From the NCBI RefSeq assembly GCF_002886255.1, contig NZ_KZ614149.1, positions 3,717,272 to 3,781,271 on the forward strand: a DNA stretch of 64,000 nucleotides, given 5' to 3'. Positions 40,109 to 49,653 of the stretch are shown one piece after another; position 1 is the stretch's first letter; each line of letters starts with the position of its first letter. The notes below the pieces were generated by a model. The model was not told the origin of the DNA. It ran no database searches and saw only the letters and a list, made by a program, of their open reading frames with translations. The stretch is from Alteribacillus bidgolensis. GTDB lineage: Bacteria; Bacillota; Bacilli; Bacillales; Marinococcaceae. The position numbers and the translations under genes are program-made.

Positions 40109-40573
40109 ATGAATCGTGAGCCTGTTCATTTATATCTTTCCCGCTACAAAGACCACATTAAATATTTGCGGGACACGGGTCAGGAAACTCCTGGCTGGAG
40201 AGATTTGAGAGAAGAGGAGCTTCCAGACTTTTTGGCAATTAAAGATTCAATTGTAGAAATACAAGGGGATACACCAGTTAGAGATTACGAAAAAGAGGGT
40301 ACTTGGAAAAGAGGAAGCATGCTGCACATGCGAATAGTATTGTTAGATGGAACGAAGTATGCCATGCATGGTTATTATGTAGAGGAGAAACATGATTGGT
40401 ATCCTAATGAAAACCCAGTTATTCATAAAAGCAGTAAATGCGGATTTTGCCAATCCATCATCGGATTGGGAGGAGAAGGAAATGTGAAAGAAGAATTTTG
40501 TATGCTCCCGCTGCCTGAGAAAAAGTATTTATTTGAAGAAGTATTAAAAAGACATAAGAAAGAATTGTATTAG
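40109..40573 (+). CDS. hypothetical protein with a CxxC-like motif
   Basis: A 154-residue soluble protein that I do not recognise. It opens NREPVHLYLSRYKDHIKYLRDTGQETPGWRDL, has a beta-rich middle (MLHMRIVLLDGTKYAMHGYY) and a Cys pair in SSKCGFCQSIIGLGG (about residues 111-114). It ends in a basic helix. AAAAGGGGGAA precedes the ATG. A terminator follows, so it is monocistronic. Its promoter must lie in the 300 bp after repeat copy 5. Confidence 0.75.
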   Translation: MNREPVHLYLSRYKDHIKYLRDTGQETPGWRDLREEELPDFLAIKDSIVEIQGDTPVRDYEKEGTWKRGSMLHMRIVLLDGTKYAMHGYYVEEKHDWYPNENPVIHKSSKCGFCQSIIGLGGEGNVKEEFCMLPLPEKKYLFEEVLKRHKKELY

Positions 40574-40615
40574 AAGAAAATCGCAACTTCAACCTTTCTT
40601 AAAAAATTATTTTCA

Positions 40616-40658
40616 AAAGACTACTACCTATAAGGTGCACATCGTAGTCTTTTTATTT
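40616..40658 (+). terminator. terminator of the 154-residue protein gene
   Basis: The stem aaaagactac / gtagtctttt with an 18-nt loop is followed by T-rich TATTTTG. Confidence 0.85.
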
Positions 40659-40666
40659 TGTACTTT

Positions 40667-40756
40667 AGAAATATTTAACTTTGTTAAAGGATCAAAGTAT
40701 AAGCAAAACTATGTCTTCCGCCGTAAGGATATGGAGGCAAGCCGAGTTTTTCTAAT
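40667..40756 (+). repeat. dispersed repeat, copy 6 (best-preserved; promoter-like)
   Basis: Full-length copy. TTAACT (40675-40680), exactly 17 nt, TATAAG (40698-40703) form a plausible sigma-A promoter. CTTCCGCC, GGAGGCAAGCCGAG and TTTTTCTAAT follow. The copy ends 15 nt before the glycerate kinase start, leaving room only for the ribosome site. Confidence 0.88.
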
Positions 40757-40771
40757 CAAAGGAGAGAAATA

Positions 40772-41911
40772 ATGAAAATAGTTATAGCACCTGATTCATT
40801 TAAGGAAAGTATGACGGCTCTTGAAGCTGCACAAAGCATTGAGAAAGGGTTCAAAGATTTCTTAGGCGAAAAAATCACAGCTGCGTTAATTCCGATGGCA
40901 GATGGAGGAGAGGGAACGACTCGTTCAATGGCAGATGCCTTAAACGGAACGATACATACAAAAACCGTCACGGGTCCAAATGGTAACAAAGTACAAGCAG
41001 ACTATGCGATTCTCGAAGAAAAAAATACAGCTGTTATGGAAATGGCAGAGGCTTCTGGGATCGGATTGACAGCTAAGGAAAAACGAAATCCTCTAAAAGC
41101 TACTACTTACGGCACAGGAGAACTTATCAAAGCTGCACTTGATCATGGCGTAGACAAAATTATCCTAGGAATAGGAGGAAGTGCAACAAATGACGGTGGA
41201 GCAGGGATGGTGCAAGCTCTTGGCGGAAAGCTATTGGATGCTGATAATAATGAATTAGAAGCTGGAGGAAGCGCACTTTCTCAATTAAGAAAAATTGATG
41301 TGTCTGATTTCGATAAGCGTCTTGCAAAGACAAGCATTGTTACCGCGTGTGATGTAAATAATCCTCTTACGGGTCCAAACGGAGCTAGTGCTGTTTATGG
41401 CCCTCAAAAAGGAGCCGATGAGAAAATGGTGGCATTATTGGATGATGCATTGCATCACTTTGCAGAGGTTATTCGCTCTGATATTGGCAGAGATGTGGAG
41501 AATCTTCCTGGAGCTGGGGCAGCAGGGGGCCTCGGGGCTGGGTTGACTGCTTTTTTAAATGCTTCTCTTGAACCTGGAATAGACATTGTTCTGAAAGAAA
41601 CAAACTTTTATGAGAAAGTAAAAGGGGCCGAGCTTATTATTACAGGAGAGGGAAAAATAGACCATCAAACAGTTTATGGAAAAACCCCGATTGGAGTAGC
41701 GAAAGCTTCTGCTAAAAGCACAAACGCCCCTGTCATTGCATTGTGCGGACAACTAGGACAAGGATATGAAGCCGTTTTTTCACATGGCATTACGGCTGCC
41801 TTTAGTATTATGCCAGGACCGGAAAGTGCAGAGGCAGCAATGGCTAATGGGAAAGAGTATATATCTAAACTTGCTAGAAATATAGCAGCGGTTAAATTTT
41901 CTGATCGTTAA
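40772..41911 (+). CDS. glycerate kinase
   Basis: A 379-residue glycerate kinase of the GarK/GlxK family, phosphorylating D-glycerate. The N-terminal signature is APDSFKESMTALEAAQSIEKG; ADGGEGTTRSMADAL, GIGGSATNDGGAGMVQALGG, PGAGAAGGLGAGL and ITGEGKIDHQTVYGKTPIGVA are all conserved. The ribosome site AAAGGAGAG directly follows repeat copy 6, so its transcript probably begins in, or passes through, the repeat. Confidence 0.95.
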   Translation: MKIVIAPDSFKESMTALEAAQSIEKGFKDFLGEKITAALIPMADGGEGTTRSMADALNGTIHTKTVTGPNGNKVQADYAILEEKNTAVMEMAEASGIGLTAKEKRNPLKATTYGTGELIKAALDHGVDKIILGIGGSATNDGGAGMVQALGGKLLDADNNELEAGGSALSQLRKIDVSDFDKRLAKTSIVTACDVNNPLTGPNGASAVYGPQKGADEKMVALLDDALHHFAEVIRSDIGRDVENLPGAGAAGGLGAGLTAFLNASLEPGIDIVLKETNFYEKVKGAELIITGEGKIDHQTVYGKTPIGVAKASAKSTNAPVIALCGQLGQGYEAVFSHGITAAFSIMPGPESAEAAMANGKEYISKLARNIAAVKFSDR

Positions 41912-41996
41912 AAATGAGGCTGATCTTCCTCGTCCCTATAGAATTGGTATTCCTTTAAGATGTCTATGCGGATAAAGTATTGTTAGCATCTTGAGA

Positions 41997-42034
41997 AAAA
42001 CTTGCCGTTCCTGTTTTTGGGCGGCAAGTTTTAA
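41997..42034 (+). terminator. terminator downstream of glycerate kinase
   Basis: A perfect 11-bp stem aaaacttgccg / cggcaagtttt with a 14-nt loop. Confidence 0.85.
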
Positions 42035-42153
42035 TACTATCAATTAACATAATCATAAATACAGATATACAACCGTATTTGTCTTGCTTTCTTTCCACTG
42101 GGGAAGTTTGGTATCATAAGGCGCTCTGTCAAGTCAGAAATGGAACGTTTTTA

Positions 42154-43602
42154 TTACAATATAGGAGATAATAAGTGCGAAATGGATTCTTTGAAACGTA
42201 TCCATAACGAACGTTTTTTATATTCAGTGAATGTTAGTTCTCTTGAATGTTCCATATCCTGTTCAAAAATTAAAGCTAGTCGTTCTACGGTTGGTCTATG
42301 ATACAAAAAGACATTAACTTCAAAGTTCAGCCGAAAACTTCTAACATCAATGTTAGCAGTACCGACAGAACCCACTTTGCCATCCACTACAATCGTTTTT
42401 GCATGAATAAATCCATTTTCATAAATGAAGACCCTTGCTCCTGTCTTTAACAAATCACCTATATGAGAGAGCGTAGCCCAGTAAACGAAAGGATGGTCTG
42501 GTTTATTAGGAATCATTATTCGAACGTCTTTTCCAGATAAGGCTGCAATCCGCAATGCATCCATTAAACTCTGGTCTGGAATAAAATAAGGAGTTTGAAT
42601 ATATACCGATTCTTTTGTAGAGGTAATCATTTTAATATAGCCATTTTTAATCTGTTCCCATTCTGAATCAGGGCCGCTGGATACAATTTGAGCAGCCATA
42701 TCGCCCGCTGCTTCCATGAACGGAAAATACCGTTCATCATAGTGAATATAATGATGATGAGTTGCTTGATTCCAGTCTAAGATAAATCTAGTTTGTATAG
42801 CTTTTACTCCTTGGCCTCTCATACGAAGGTGGGTATCTCTCCAATAACCAAACTTTGGATTAAGACCAAGGTATTCATCCCCTACATTAAAACCTCCGAC
42901 ATATCCGATTTTTCCATCAATAATGACTAATTTCCGGTGGTTGCGGTAATTTAATCGAAGGTTAATAAAAGGAATGCGTTTGGGAAAGAAAATTTCCACT
43001 TCTCCGCCCGCCTCTTTAAGGGATCGAAAGACTTTTTTAGAAAGGCTTCTAGATCCCATTTCATCGTACAATACTCGAACTTTAACGCCTTCTTTTGCTT
43101 TTTTTGTTAAAGCCTGTAATAACCTGGATCCGAGATTATCGAATCGAAAAATATAATATTGAAGGTGGATATGATCTTTTGCATTTTCGATATCGTTTAT
43201 CAGCTGATCAAACTTTTCTTTTCCGTCTGTAAATAAATCAACTTCATTATCTTGTGTAAGAAGGGCGTCATTGTTAACAAGCTGCATGTATATAAGATCT
43301 CTGTATTCACGGGAGTCAGGGTCAGAAAAATGAAAACGCTGATCACGAAGAGATTCAATTTGTTCTTTTATCAAGTCTTCAATACCGATTTTTTTAATGT
43401 CTTCCCAATCGAACAGCCTTTTTCTGCTCATGTTTTGCCCAAATACTAAATACAGGATAAATCCAAGAAAAGGGATAAAAAACAAAACCATAAGCCAGGC
43501 CCATGTTGATGTAGCATCTCTTCGTTCTAAAAAAATAATGATTCCTGCAAATATGAAATTTATAAAAAACAGAAAACTAATTAAAACTGAGATTACGTCC
43601 AT
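42154..43602 (-). CDS. cls: cardiolipin synthase
   Basis: A 482-residue phospholipase-D superfamily enzyme that makes cardiolipin from two phosphatidylglycerols. Two N-terminal helices (about 3-60) are followed by two HKD motifs: YRNHRKLVIIDGKIGYVGG (about 222) and FIHAKTIVVDGKVGSVGTAN (about 400). The length is typical of Bacillus Cls. Together with the sqd genes it fits adjustment of membrane charge to salt. Confidence 0.96.
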   Translation of the reverse strand: MDVISVLISFLFFINFIFAGIIIFLERRDATSTWAWLMVLFFIPFLGFILYLVFGQNMSRKRLFDWEDIKKIGIEDLIKEQIESLRDQRFHFSDPDSREYRDLIYMQLVNNDALLTQDNEVDLFTDGKEKFDQLINDIENAKDHIHLQYYIFRFDNLGSRLLQALTKKAKEGVKVRVLYDEMGSRSLSKKVFRSLKEAGGEVEIFFPKRIPFINLRLNYRNHRKLVIIDGKIGYVGGFNVGDEYLGLNPKFGYWRDTHLRMRGQGVKAIQTRFILDWNQATHHHYIHYDERYFPFMEAAGDMAAQIVSSGPDSEWEQIKNGYIKMITSTKESVYIQTPYFIPDQSLMDALRIAALSGKDVRIMIPNKPDHPFVYWATLSHIGDLLKTGARVFIYENGFIHAKTIVVDGKVGSVGTANIDVRSFRLNFEVNVFLYHRPTVERLALIFEQDMEHSRELTFTEYKKRSLWIRFKESISHLLSPIL

Positions 43603-43845
43603 TTCGTTCCCTGCCTAACTGTCATGAATAAAGGGACAACAAAAGATGGTTCATGACAAATTTTTCCCTGATTAATAAATGTACTGATTTTCTCAGTATA
43701 ACAAAAAAGATATTTTTAGTCTTTTCATTTGTCCACCTATCATTTACTTTGTATGATGGTATAAAATAAAGGAAGTAATCATGTATAAGACATTATAAAT
43801 AAAAGGTATAATATACGTTTGGGAAGAAAGGGGTTCGTCAACTAG

Positions 43846-44688
43846 ATGAATAGAGAATATCTAGGAGTGGACGTTGGAGGAACGTTATCTAAAATAGTAT
43901 ATACGACAGGTGATTATTGGGAATATAAAAAAATGCCGACAACTCAAATCAATGCAGTCGATCATTGGATTAATAGTCATTTCAATAACCCTGTTATACA
44001 TATTACGGGAGGAAAAGCGGGATTGTTCACCCAAAAATCAGCGCTGCCTGTAAAAAAAATAAATGAATTTGAGGCTACTTGTGAAGGGGTAAGATGGCTT
44101 TTAGAAGAAAAAGGTCTGCTTTCACGAACAGGATCTCGATTTATGGTTACTAATGTCGGTACAGGAACTTCTATTCATTTTGTGAACGGTGATTCGTATG
44201 AACGAATAGGCGGAAGCGGTGTGGGCGGCGGCACCCTGCTCGGGCTTTCTTATTTGTTAACCGGAGAAGATAATTATGATGAAATTTTGACATTAGGTCA
44301 AAATGGAAAAGGCGAAAACTTAAATATAACAGTTGGCGATATATATTCTCATGAAGTACCGCCGATTTCCGGGGATTTAACCGCCAGTAATTTTGGTAAC
44401 GTTTCCCGAATGAAAGAAGAGTCTTTTTCAAAGGAAGATTATATTTCTGCAGTCGTTCGTATGATCGGAGAAACCATTACAACCATGGGTGTTCAAGCAG
44501 CTGAAAGATTAAAAACAGACTCAGTAGTGTATATCGGATCGACTTTTTCTCATCACGACACACTGAAAGATATAATTAAGGGCTACACTGAATTAAGAGG
44601 AAAAAAAGCATTTTTCCTCGAGCATGGAGAATACAGCGGTGCGATAGGGGCCTTTCTAAATAAGGGATTAAAAAAAGCAATTTTATAA
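43846..44688 (+). CDS. coaW: type II pantothenate kinase
   Basis: A 280-residue type II pantothenate kinase (CoaW), first enzyme of CoA synthesis. The N-terminal ATP motif is YLGVDVGGTLSKIVY; TNVGTGTSIHFV, RIGGSGVGGGTLLGLSYLLTG and SVVYIGSTFSHH are the family's further conserved segments. AAAGGGG lies upstream of the ATG. The MarR gene follows within 45 nt. Confidence 0.93.
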   Translation: MNREYLGVDVGGTLSKIVYTTGDYWEYKKMPTTQINAVDHWINSHFNNPVIHITGGKAGLFTQKSALPVKKINEFEATCEGVRWLLEEKGLLSRTGSRFMVTNVGTGTSIHFVNGDSYERIGGSGVGGGTLLGLSYLLTGEDNYDEILTLGQNGKGENLNITVGDIYSHEVPPISGDLTASNFGNVSRMKEESFSKEDYISAVVRMIGETITTMGVQAAERLKTDSVVYIGSTFSHHDTLKDIIKGYTELRGKKAFFLEHGEYSGAIGAFLNKGLKKAIL

Positions 44689-44732
44689 ACTTTTCATGTA
44701 AAAGTAAGGTTTTAGAGCAGGAGATGAATGCA

Positions 44733-45191
44733 TTGAGTAATATTGATGATTATAAACAAGTATTTTTAGAGTCCATTTATTCGCTTGAAAATATATCAAA
44801 ATATCTACAGCCAAAGATGCCGCTGTTAAGTGAACTGCAGTTAACTTCACGCCAAGAAACGATAATGATTTTATTTATTCGAAACGAAAATATTACTTTA
44901 AGTGAATTGTCAGAGCGGCTCGGGATTTCCAAGAGTGCGATCAGCCAGGCATTGAATAAACTTGAAAAAGACAATTTGCTTATTCGTTCTATTAATGAAC
45001 AAAATCGTCGCGAAATTACAATGACCCTTGGAGAAACAGGCAAGGAACTTAAGGAGCAATTTGAAGCCTTTGAAGCTTCTATTATTAAAGATTATATTTC
45101 CCAGCTTCAATTAGAAGAATTAAAACAAGTTAGAGATGTTATTAAGAAACTTGAAGGCATTATTCAGCACGGTGAAGAAAACAATGAATAA
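44733..45191 (+). CDS. MarR-family transcriptional regulator
   Basis: A 152-residue winged-helix regulator. The recognition region is TLSELSERLGISKSAISQALNKLEKDNLLIRSINEQNRREITMTLGETG, split by the usual wing. The TTG at 44733 lies 9 nt after GGAG and is preferred; an ATG at 44724 directly abuts that site. The target is unknown; the second MarR gene and RND exporter lie downstream on the same strand after a terminator. Confidence 0.88.
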   Translation: MSNIDDYKQVFLESIYSLENISKYLQPKMPLLSELQLTSRQETIMILFIRNENITLSELSERLGISKSAISQALNKLEKDNLLIRSINEQNRREITMTLGETGKELKEQFEAFEASIIKDYISQLQLEELKQVRDVIKKLEGIIQHGEENNE

Positions 45192-45201
45192 AAATCTTTG
45201 G

Positions 45202-45240
45202 AAAGCTGCTTCCTTAAAAGATGGGGGGAGCTTTTCTTTT
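45202..45240 (+). terminator. terminator after the first MarR gene
   Basis: aaagctgcttcc pairs with ggggggagctttt, followed by CTTTTG. Confidence 0.6.
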
Positions 45241-45316
45241 GTTAAGAGTTGAAATTTTTAACGGAATTGCTTCTTTTTTTGGAATATGAAAATAAGGTGA
45301 ACAAAATTTCCAACCC

Positions 45317-45369
45317 TTGACGGTATTATATATTTGATTTAAATTATTAAATAGTTAAGTTTTTAAACT
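45317..45369 (+). promoter_or_regulatory. promoter and candidate operator of the MarR-RND operon
   Basis: TTGACG (45317-45322), 17 nt, TAAATT (45340-45345). An imperfect palindrome AGTTAAGTTTTTAAACT (45353-45369) overlaps the expected transcription start and could bind the MarR protein encoded downstream. Confidence 0.5.
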
Positions 45370-45427
45370 GTTTCGTTTTATAAATTGTTTATTGGATATA
45401 AACAAACAACAGGAAGAGGGGGACGGG

Positions 45428-45871
45428 ATGGAAAAAGAAGAATTATTAAAGTCCATTAATAATGCTTTATTTGATTTATCTTTAAACATTCACGAAGAAT
45501 TTGGAGGCGTTTATCAAGATATACCAGAGCGTTACCGCTTTGTTATCATACTTATTTCTAAATATAAAACACTATACGTAAAAGATCTCGCTGACCTGCT
45601 TCATGTCTCCTCTAGTTCGGTGAGTCAGCTGTTATCAAAAATGGAAAAAGAAAGGTATATCGTAAGGGAATTAGATCCCGGGAAAAGGCGGCAGACTTTT
45701 GTCAAACTAGGAGTGGAAGGAGAAAAGATACTTAGGAAAATGACAGAAACCCGAAATAAAATTTCTTCAAAATATCTTATCAAGTTATCGTATAATGATT
45801 TAGTTTCTTTCCATCAAATTGCTTTGAGAATTAAAGAAATCGTTGAGTCGGAAAGGGAGGCAGCTGAATGA
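45428..45871 (+). CDS. MarR-family regulator of the RND exporter
   Basis: A 147-residue MarR protein with KDLADLLHVSSSSVSQLLSKMEKERYIVRELDPGKRRQTFVKLG. It overlaps the RND gene by 4 nt (ATGA), so it is very likely its local regulator. The ATG at 45428 follows GAGGGGG; 12 upstream codons of open frame lack a ribosome site. Confidence 0.9.
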   Translation: MEKEELLKSINNALFDLSLNIHEEFGGVYQDIPERYRFVIILISKYKTLYVKDLADLLHVSSSSVSQLLSKMEKERYIVRELDPGKRRQTFVKLGVEGEKILRKMTETRNKISSKYLIKLSYNDLVSFHQIALRIKEIVESEREAAE

Positions 45872-48800
45872 AGCTCACAAATTTGTCGATCAGACGACCA
45901 AAATTAACGATAGTAGGCATGATTTTATTTATTTTATTAGGAGGAGTTTCATTAACGAATCTGCCTCTTCAGTTGTTTCCTGAGATAAACCCTCCGGTAG
46001 GAGCCGTGGTGACAAGTTATCCTGGAGCGAGTCCGGAAGAAGTGGAAGATAAAGTAACAGAGCCTTTAGAAGAACAATTGTCTACACTGTCTGGTCTTAG
46101 CAATATGACATCCACTTCTGAAGAAGGGATGACACTCGTTTTACTTGAGTTTTCATGGGATTCAACCATTGATGAAGTGGAACAGGATATTATTACATCA
46201 ATGAATCAAGCAGTGCTGCCAGATGACGCGAATGACCCGAGTTTTTTAAAGTTTGACCCGTCTATGATGGGCATGGCACAAATGGCTATAACTTCAGATA
46301 ATCAGGACATTCAAGATTTTCAGGGAGATGTAGAGGGGTTTCAGGCAGAACTTGAAAGAATAGATGGGGTTGCAAATGTTGATACGTCCGGAGAGGTAAC
46401 GGAACAATTTGAAATCAATCTGGACCAAGAAGAACTTGAAAGCAATCAATTGTCGCAAGAGGATGTCGTAAATGTTGTGCAATCTCATGATATTACGCTT
46501 CCCGGCGGAACAATTGAAACCGGGGATCGAAGTTTAACCACGCGTGTATTAAATACATTAGCTGGAGAAGAAGATTTATCAGAACTAGTGATAGGAGCGG
46601 ATCCGCAAAACGGTGAAGAGCTTCTTTTATCAGATGTGGCAGAAATTGAATTAACGACAGCTGAGCAAACAGCTATTACAAGAGCCAATAAGGAGCCTGC
46701 TTTACAGATGACGGTTATGAAAGAGACAGATGCTAATACAGCACAGGTCTCGAAGGCTTTTAATGAAGAGATGGAATCTTTGCTTGATGAAGAAGAATAT
46801 GAAGATTTGACAGCAATCTCTTTTTACGATGAAGGGGAATTTATCCAAGAATCTATAGATAGTGTTTCTATGGCATTAATTCTTGGCGGCGTGTTTGCTA
46901 TGATTGTTCTGTTTTTCTTTTTAAGAAACTTAAAAACACCTCTTATCATAGGCATTGCGATACCTTTTTCTGTAATTGTCACGTTTGGATTCTTATATTT
47001 TACGGATGTCAGCTTAAACCTTATGACACTGGGTGGTTTAGCCCTTGGTATTGGGATGCTTGTTGACAACGCTATTGTGGTTATAGAAAATATATACCGC
47101 CATTTATCCATGGGGAAAACCTCCAGGCAAGCTGCAGCAGAAGGAACAAAAGAAGTAGGAGGAGCTATTACTGCATCTACTTTAACGACAGTGTCTGTTT
47201 TCTTGCCTATTGTGTTTATCAGCGGTATTGTTGGCAATATTTTTACCGAATTTGCACTTGCGGTTGCATTCAGTTTGCTTGCTTCATTGCTGGTCGCCTT
47301 AACAGTTGTTCCGATGATGTCAAGCCGAATGCTCACGCCTCCAGAAGAAGACAAGGAAGGAAAAAGACAAAATTCTTCCTTTATAAAAGGATTAGAACGC
47401 TCTATTAAATGGGTGTTAGGCCATCGATTTATTACTTTATTTATTACATTTCTTTTGCTGGCTGGCGGTGGTGCTGGTCTCACAGCAACAGGCATTAACT
47501 TTTTACCGGCAACCGATGATGGATATTTTACAGTAGATGTCGAAATGGATTACGGAACGAATCTGGATAGGACGACAGAAGTAATCGAAGATATTGAAAA
47601 TATACTTGATGATGAATCGGTTGTAGCAGATTACATGTCCGTTATCGGTTCCTCCGAAGAATCGGCTGGTATGGGCGGACCTTCTGGGTCACATGAAGCT
47701 CAAATGTTTGTAACGATGACCGATTTAGAAAACAGAGATCAAAGCACAATCGACTTTGTCGAAGAAATTGAAAGTGAAGTTACAAGTGTGGACGCTGATG
47801 CTGACATTTCATTATCGACTCAGGCAGCAGTTGGCGGTGGTGAAGCAAATACGGTTGTCTTTTCCGTCAGTGATAATAACACGGAGGAACTAGATGAAGC
47901 GGTAACGGCTATAGAAGATGATTTAAACGATGAGGATGATGTTAGAGAAGTAGAAACATCTGCTGATGAAAGAGCACCTGAAATGCAAGTTCGTGTAGAT
48001 CAAGATGCAGCTCGTGATAACGGGTTAGTTCCAGCGCAAATTGCAGACATTGTTCACAATGTAACACGCGGGGAAACAGCCACTTCTATACAAACGGACC
48101 GTAATGACAACTATGATGTGATTGTAAAGTATTCTGAAGAGTCTCTTGAGAATCAAGAAGATCTAGAAAACCTTCTTATTCCTAATGGGGAGGGAGAATA
48201 CATTGCGCTTGATGATTTGGCTGCGATCGAAGAGGGAGAAGGCCCGGCTGTAATTAACCGATTGGATCAGGAGCGAAGTGTAGAGTTTACAGTAACATAC
48301 AGTAGTGATACAAATTTAAATGACATGTCTTTGTTGATTGAAGACATTATTGAGGATGCTGATTTAGCAGACAGCACCAGCTACGCTTTTTCTGGGGAGC
48401 AAGAATTGCTTGACGATGCAATTGACAGCCTTGTATTTGCGTTTCTGTTAGCATTGTTATTTATCTATCTGGTGATGGCAGGTCAATTTGAATCTTTTAA
48501 GTATCCGTTTGTCGTTATGTTCAGCGTGCCGCTTGTCGTTATAGGGGTGATGCTTGCCCTAACTATTACACAAACGCCGCTTAGTGTAACGGTCTTTATC
48601 GGTTTGATCGTGCTGGCTGGTATTGTGGTGAACAATGCGATCGTGCTGGTTGATTATATTAACCAAATGAAAGAAAAAGGAATGCCTGCAAGAGAAGCCA
48701 TTATTGAAGGGGTAAAACAGCGTACCCGCCCAATTTTAATGACAGCTGTCACTACGATTTTAGGGGTTGTTCCGTTGGCTCTTGGCCTTGGAGAAGGCAC

Positions 48801-49194
48801 AGAAATTCAGCAGCCAATGGGGATCGCTGTGATAGGCGGACTAATCAGCAGTACATTCCTTACATTGTTTGTCATTCCTGTGGTTTATAGTTTCTTTGAT
48901 AAAGAGACAAGAAATATGAATAAACGATATGTAACGCCTGAAGGCAGGGTTGTATATTCCTATGAACTTGAACACTATTTCCAGGAAAGTGCTGCTCAAG
49001 AAGAAAATATGCTTCCGGAAAGCACCGATAACGAACCGGGATCAGGTAAAAACATTCACAGTACAGATCAAAATGAACATTTATCAAAAGATGATATTAT
49101 TTATCTGTTAGAACGTATTCTTCAGCATTCAAAAGGAAAGTCCAATAATGAAGAACAAGAAAACAAAGAAGATAGAGACAAAAAGAATGAGTAA
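45868..49194 (+). CDS. RND-family efflux permease (SwrC/YerP-like)
   Basis: A 1108-residue resistance-nodulation-division permease of the Gram-positive SwrC/YerP group. It has 12 helices with two large extracytoplasmic loops (about 35-330 and 555-830). The porter and proton-relay motifs are visible: ALGIGMLVDNAIVVIENIYRH in helix 4 region and LAGIVVNNAIVLVDYINQ in helix 10. The extracytoplasmic loops are very acidic, typical of a halophile surface protein. The C-terminal about 90 residues form a hydrophilic Glu/Lys-rich tail. The substrate may be lipopeptide, fatty acid or drug. No membrane-fusion protein is encoded nearby. Confidence 0.93.
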   Translation: MKLTNLSIRRPKLTIVGMILFILLGGVSLTNLPLQLFPEINPPVGAVVTSYPGASPEEVEDKVTEPLEEQLSTLSGLSNMTSTSEEGMTLVLLEFSWDSTIDEVEQDIITSMNQAVLPDDANDPSFLKFDPSMMGMAQMAITSDNQDIQDFQGDVEGFQAELERIDGVANVDTSGEVTEQFEINLDQEELESNQLSQEDVVNVVQSHDITLPGGTIETGDRSLTTRVLNTLAGEEDLSELVIGADPQNGEELLLSDVAEIELTTAEQTAITRANKEPALQMTVMKETDANTAQVSKAFNEEMESLLDEEEYEDLTAISFYDEGEFIQESIDSVSMALILGGVFAMIVLFFFLRNLKTPLIIGIAIPFSVIVTFGFLYFTDVSLNLMTLGGLALGIGMLVDNAIVVIENIYRHLSMGKTSRQAAAEGTKEVGGAITASTLTTVSVFLPIVFISGIVGNIFTEFALAVAFSLLASLLVALTVVPMMSSRMLTPPEEDKEGKRQNSSFIKGLERSIKWVLGHRFITLFITFLLLAGGGAGLTATGINFLPATDDGYFTVDVEMDYGTNLDRTTEVIEDIENILDDESVVADYMSVIGSSEESAGMGGPSGSHEAQMFVTMTDLENRDQSTIDFVEEIESEVTSVDADADISLSTQAAVGGGEANTVVFSVSDNNTEELDEAVTAIEDDLNDEDDVREVETSADERAPEMQVRVDQDAARDNGLVPAQIADIVHNVTRGETATSIQTDRNDNYDVIVKYSEESLENQEDLENLLIPNGEGEYIALDDLAAIEEGEGPAVINRLDQERSVEFTVTYSSDTNLNDMSLLIEDIIEDADLADSTSYAFSGEQELLDDAIDSLVFAFLLALLFIYLVMAGQFESFKYPFVVMFSVPLVVIGVMLALTITQTPLSVTVFIGLIVLAGIVVNNAIVLVDYINQMKEKGMPAREAIIEGVKQRTRPILMTAVTTILGVVPLALGLGEGTEIQQPMGIAVIGGLISSTFLTLFVIPVVYSFFDKETRNMNKRYVTPEGRVVYSYELEHYFQESAAQEENMLPESTDNEPGSGKNIHSTDQNEHLSKDDIIYLLERILQHSKGKSNNEEQENKEDRDKKNE

Positions 49195-49211
49195 CAAGTA
49201 GAAGCTGTTAT

Positions 49212-49240
49212 TTGACACTGTCATCGGTGTCAAGTAACAT
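49212..49240 (+). promoter_or_regulatory. promoter of the thiD operon leader
   Basis: TTGACA (49212-49217), 17 nt, TAACAT (49235-49240), 24 nt before the TPP aptamer. It overlaps the inverted repeat ttgacac...gtgtcaa. Confidence 0.6.
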
Positions 49241-49263
49241 GGAAATAACTTAAAACAAATGAT

Positions 49264-49422
49264 CCACTAGGGGCGCTGTGATAGCTGAGATGATGCAAAT
49301 TGTTTTTGAAGCATCGGTCCCTTTGAACCTGATATGGGTAATACCATCGTAGGAAAGTGGAGCGAAGACTTGTAATGTGGTATTAATATGTCGACCGCTC
49401 TCTTTTCGGAGAGCGGTTTTTA
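49264..49422 (+). ncRNA. TPP riboswitch with terminator (salvage operon)
   Basis: The second THI box: CCACTAGGGGCGC, GCTGAGATGATG, a longer P3 arm, GGTCCCTTTGAACCTGATATGG split over the usual loop, ATACCATCGTAGGAAAGTGG (aptamer 49264-49360). The terminator ccgctctc / gagagcgg with TTTTTAT is at 49393-49422. Here the first gene begins 230 nt after the terminator instead of immediately. Confidence 0.96.
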
Positions 49423-49429
49423 TACTATC

Positions 49430-49507
49430 GGAAAGTTTAACTTTGCTAAGTATAAGTTAAAGAATAAGGCTTCCACAATTTGGACTTGGCGGCAAGCCGA
49501 GTAACTC
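49430..49507 (+). repeat. dispersed repeat, copy 7
   Basis: CGGAAAGTTTAACTTTGCTA with a shortened spacer, AGTATAAG, CTTCCACAATTTGGACTTGG, CGGCAAGCCGAG; the T-tract is replaced by TAACTC. It is inserted between the TPP riboswitch and thiD. Confidence 0.85.
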
Positions 49508-49564
49508 TGTTGTAAAAATGGTGATGTTAATCAGGATAAGCAAATCAACGGCACACGTGCAATT

Positions 49565-49607
49565 GCCGCACTGCCATAGGCTGCGGCGTTTTAGGCGGTT
49601 TTTTTAC
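49565..49607 (+). terminator. second hairpin in the thiD leader
   Basis: gccgca / tgcggc with an 11-nt loop, then TTTTAGGCGG and TTTTTTT. The GGCGG before the T-run could pair with the same GCCGC, giving an alternative terminator. Confidence 0.5.
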
Positions 49608-49653
49608 AAAGGTAGACAGGCAAAGTTTTTCAACTTGATGAGGAGGTAATAAT

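Noticed and set aside
41997..42034. Hairpin cttgccg/cggcaag resembling part of the dispersed repeat
   Set aside because: Only the stem bases resemble it; none of the other repeat blocks is present, so it is treated as an ordinary terminator.
46824..47495. 223-codon open frame on the minus strand inside the RND gene
   Set aside because: It is a complement shadow of the highly conserved RND reading frame and has no ribosome site or family match.
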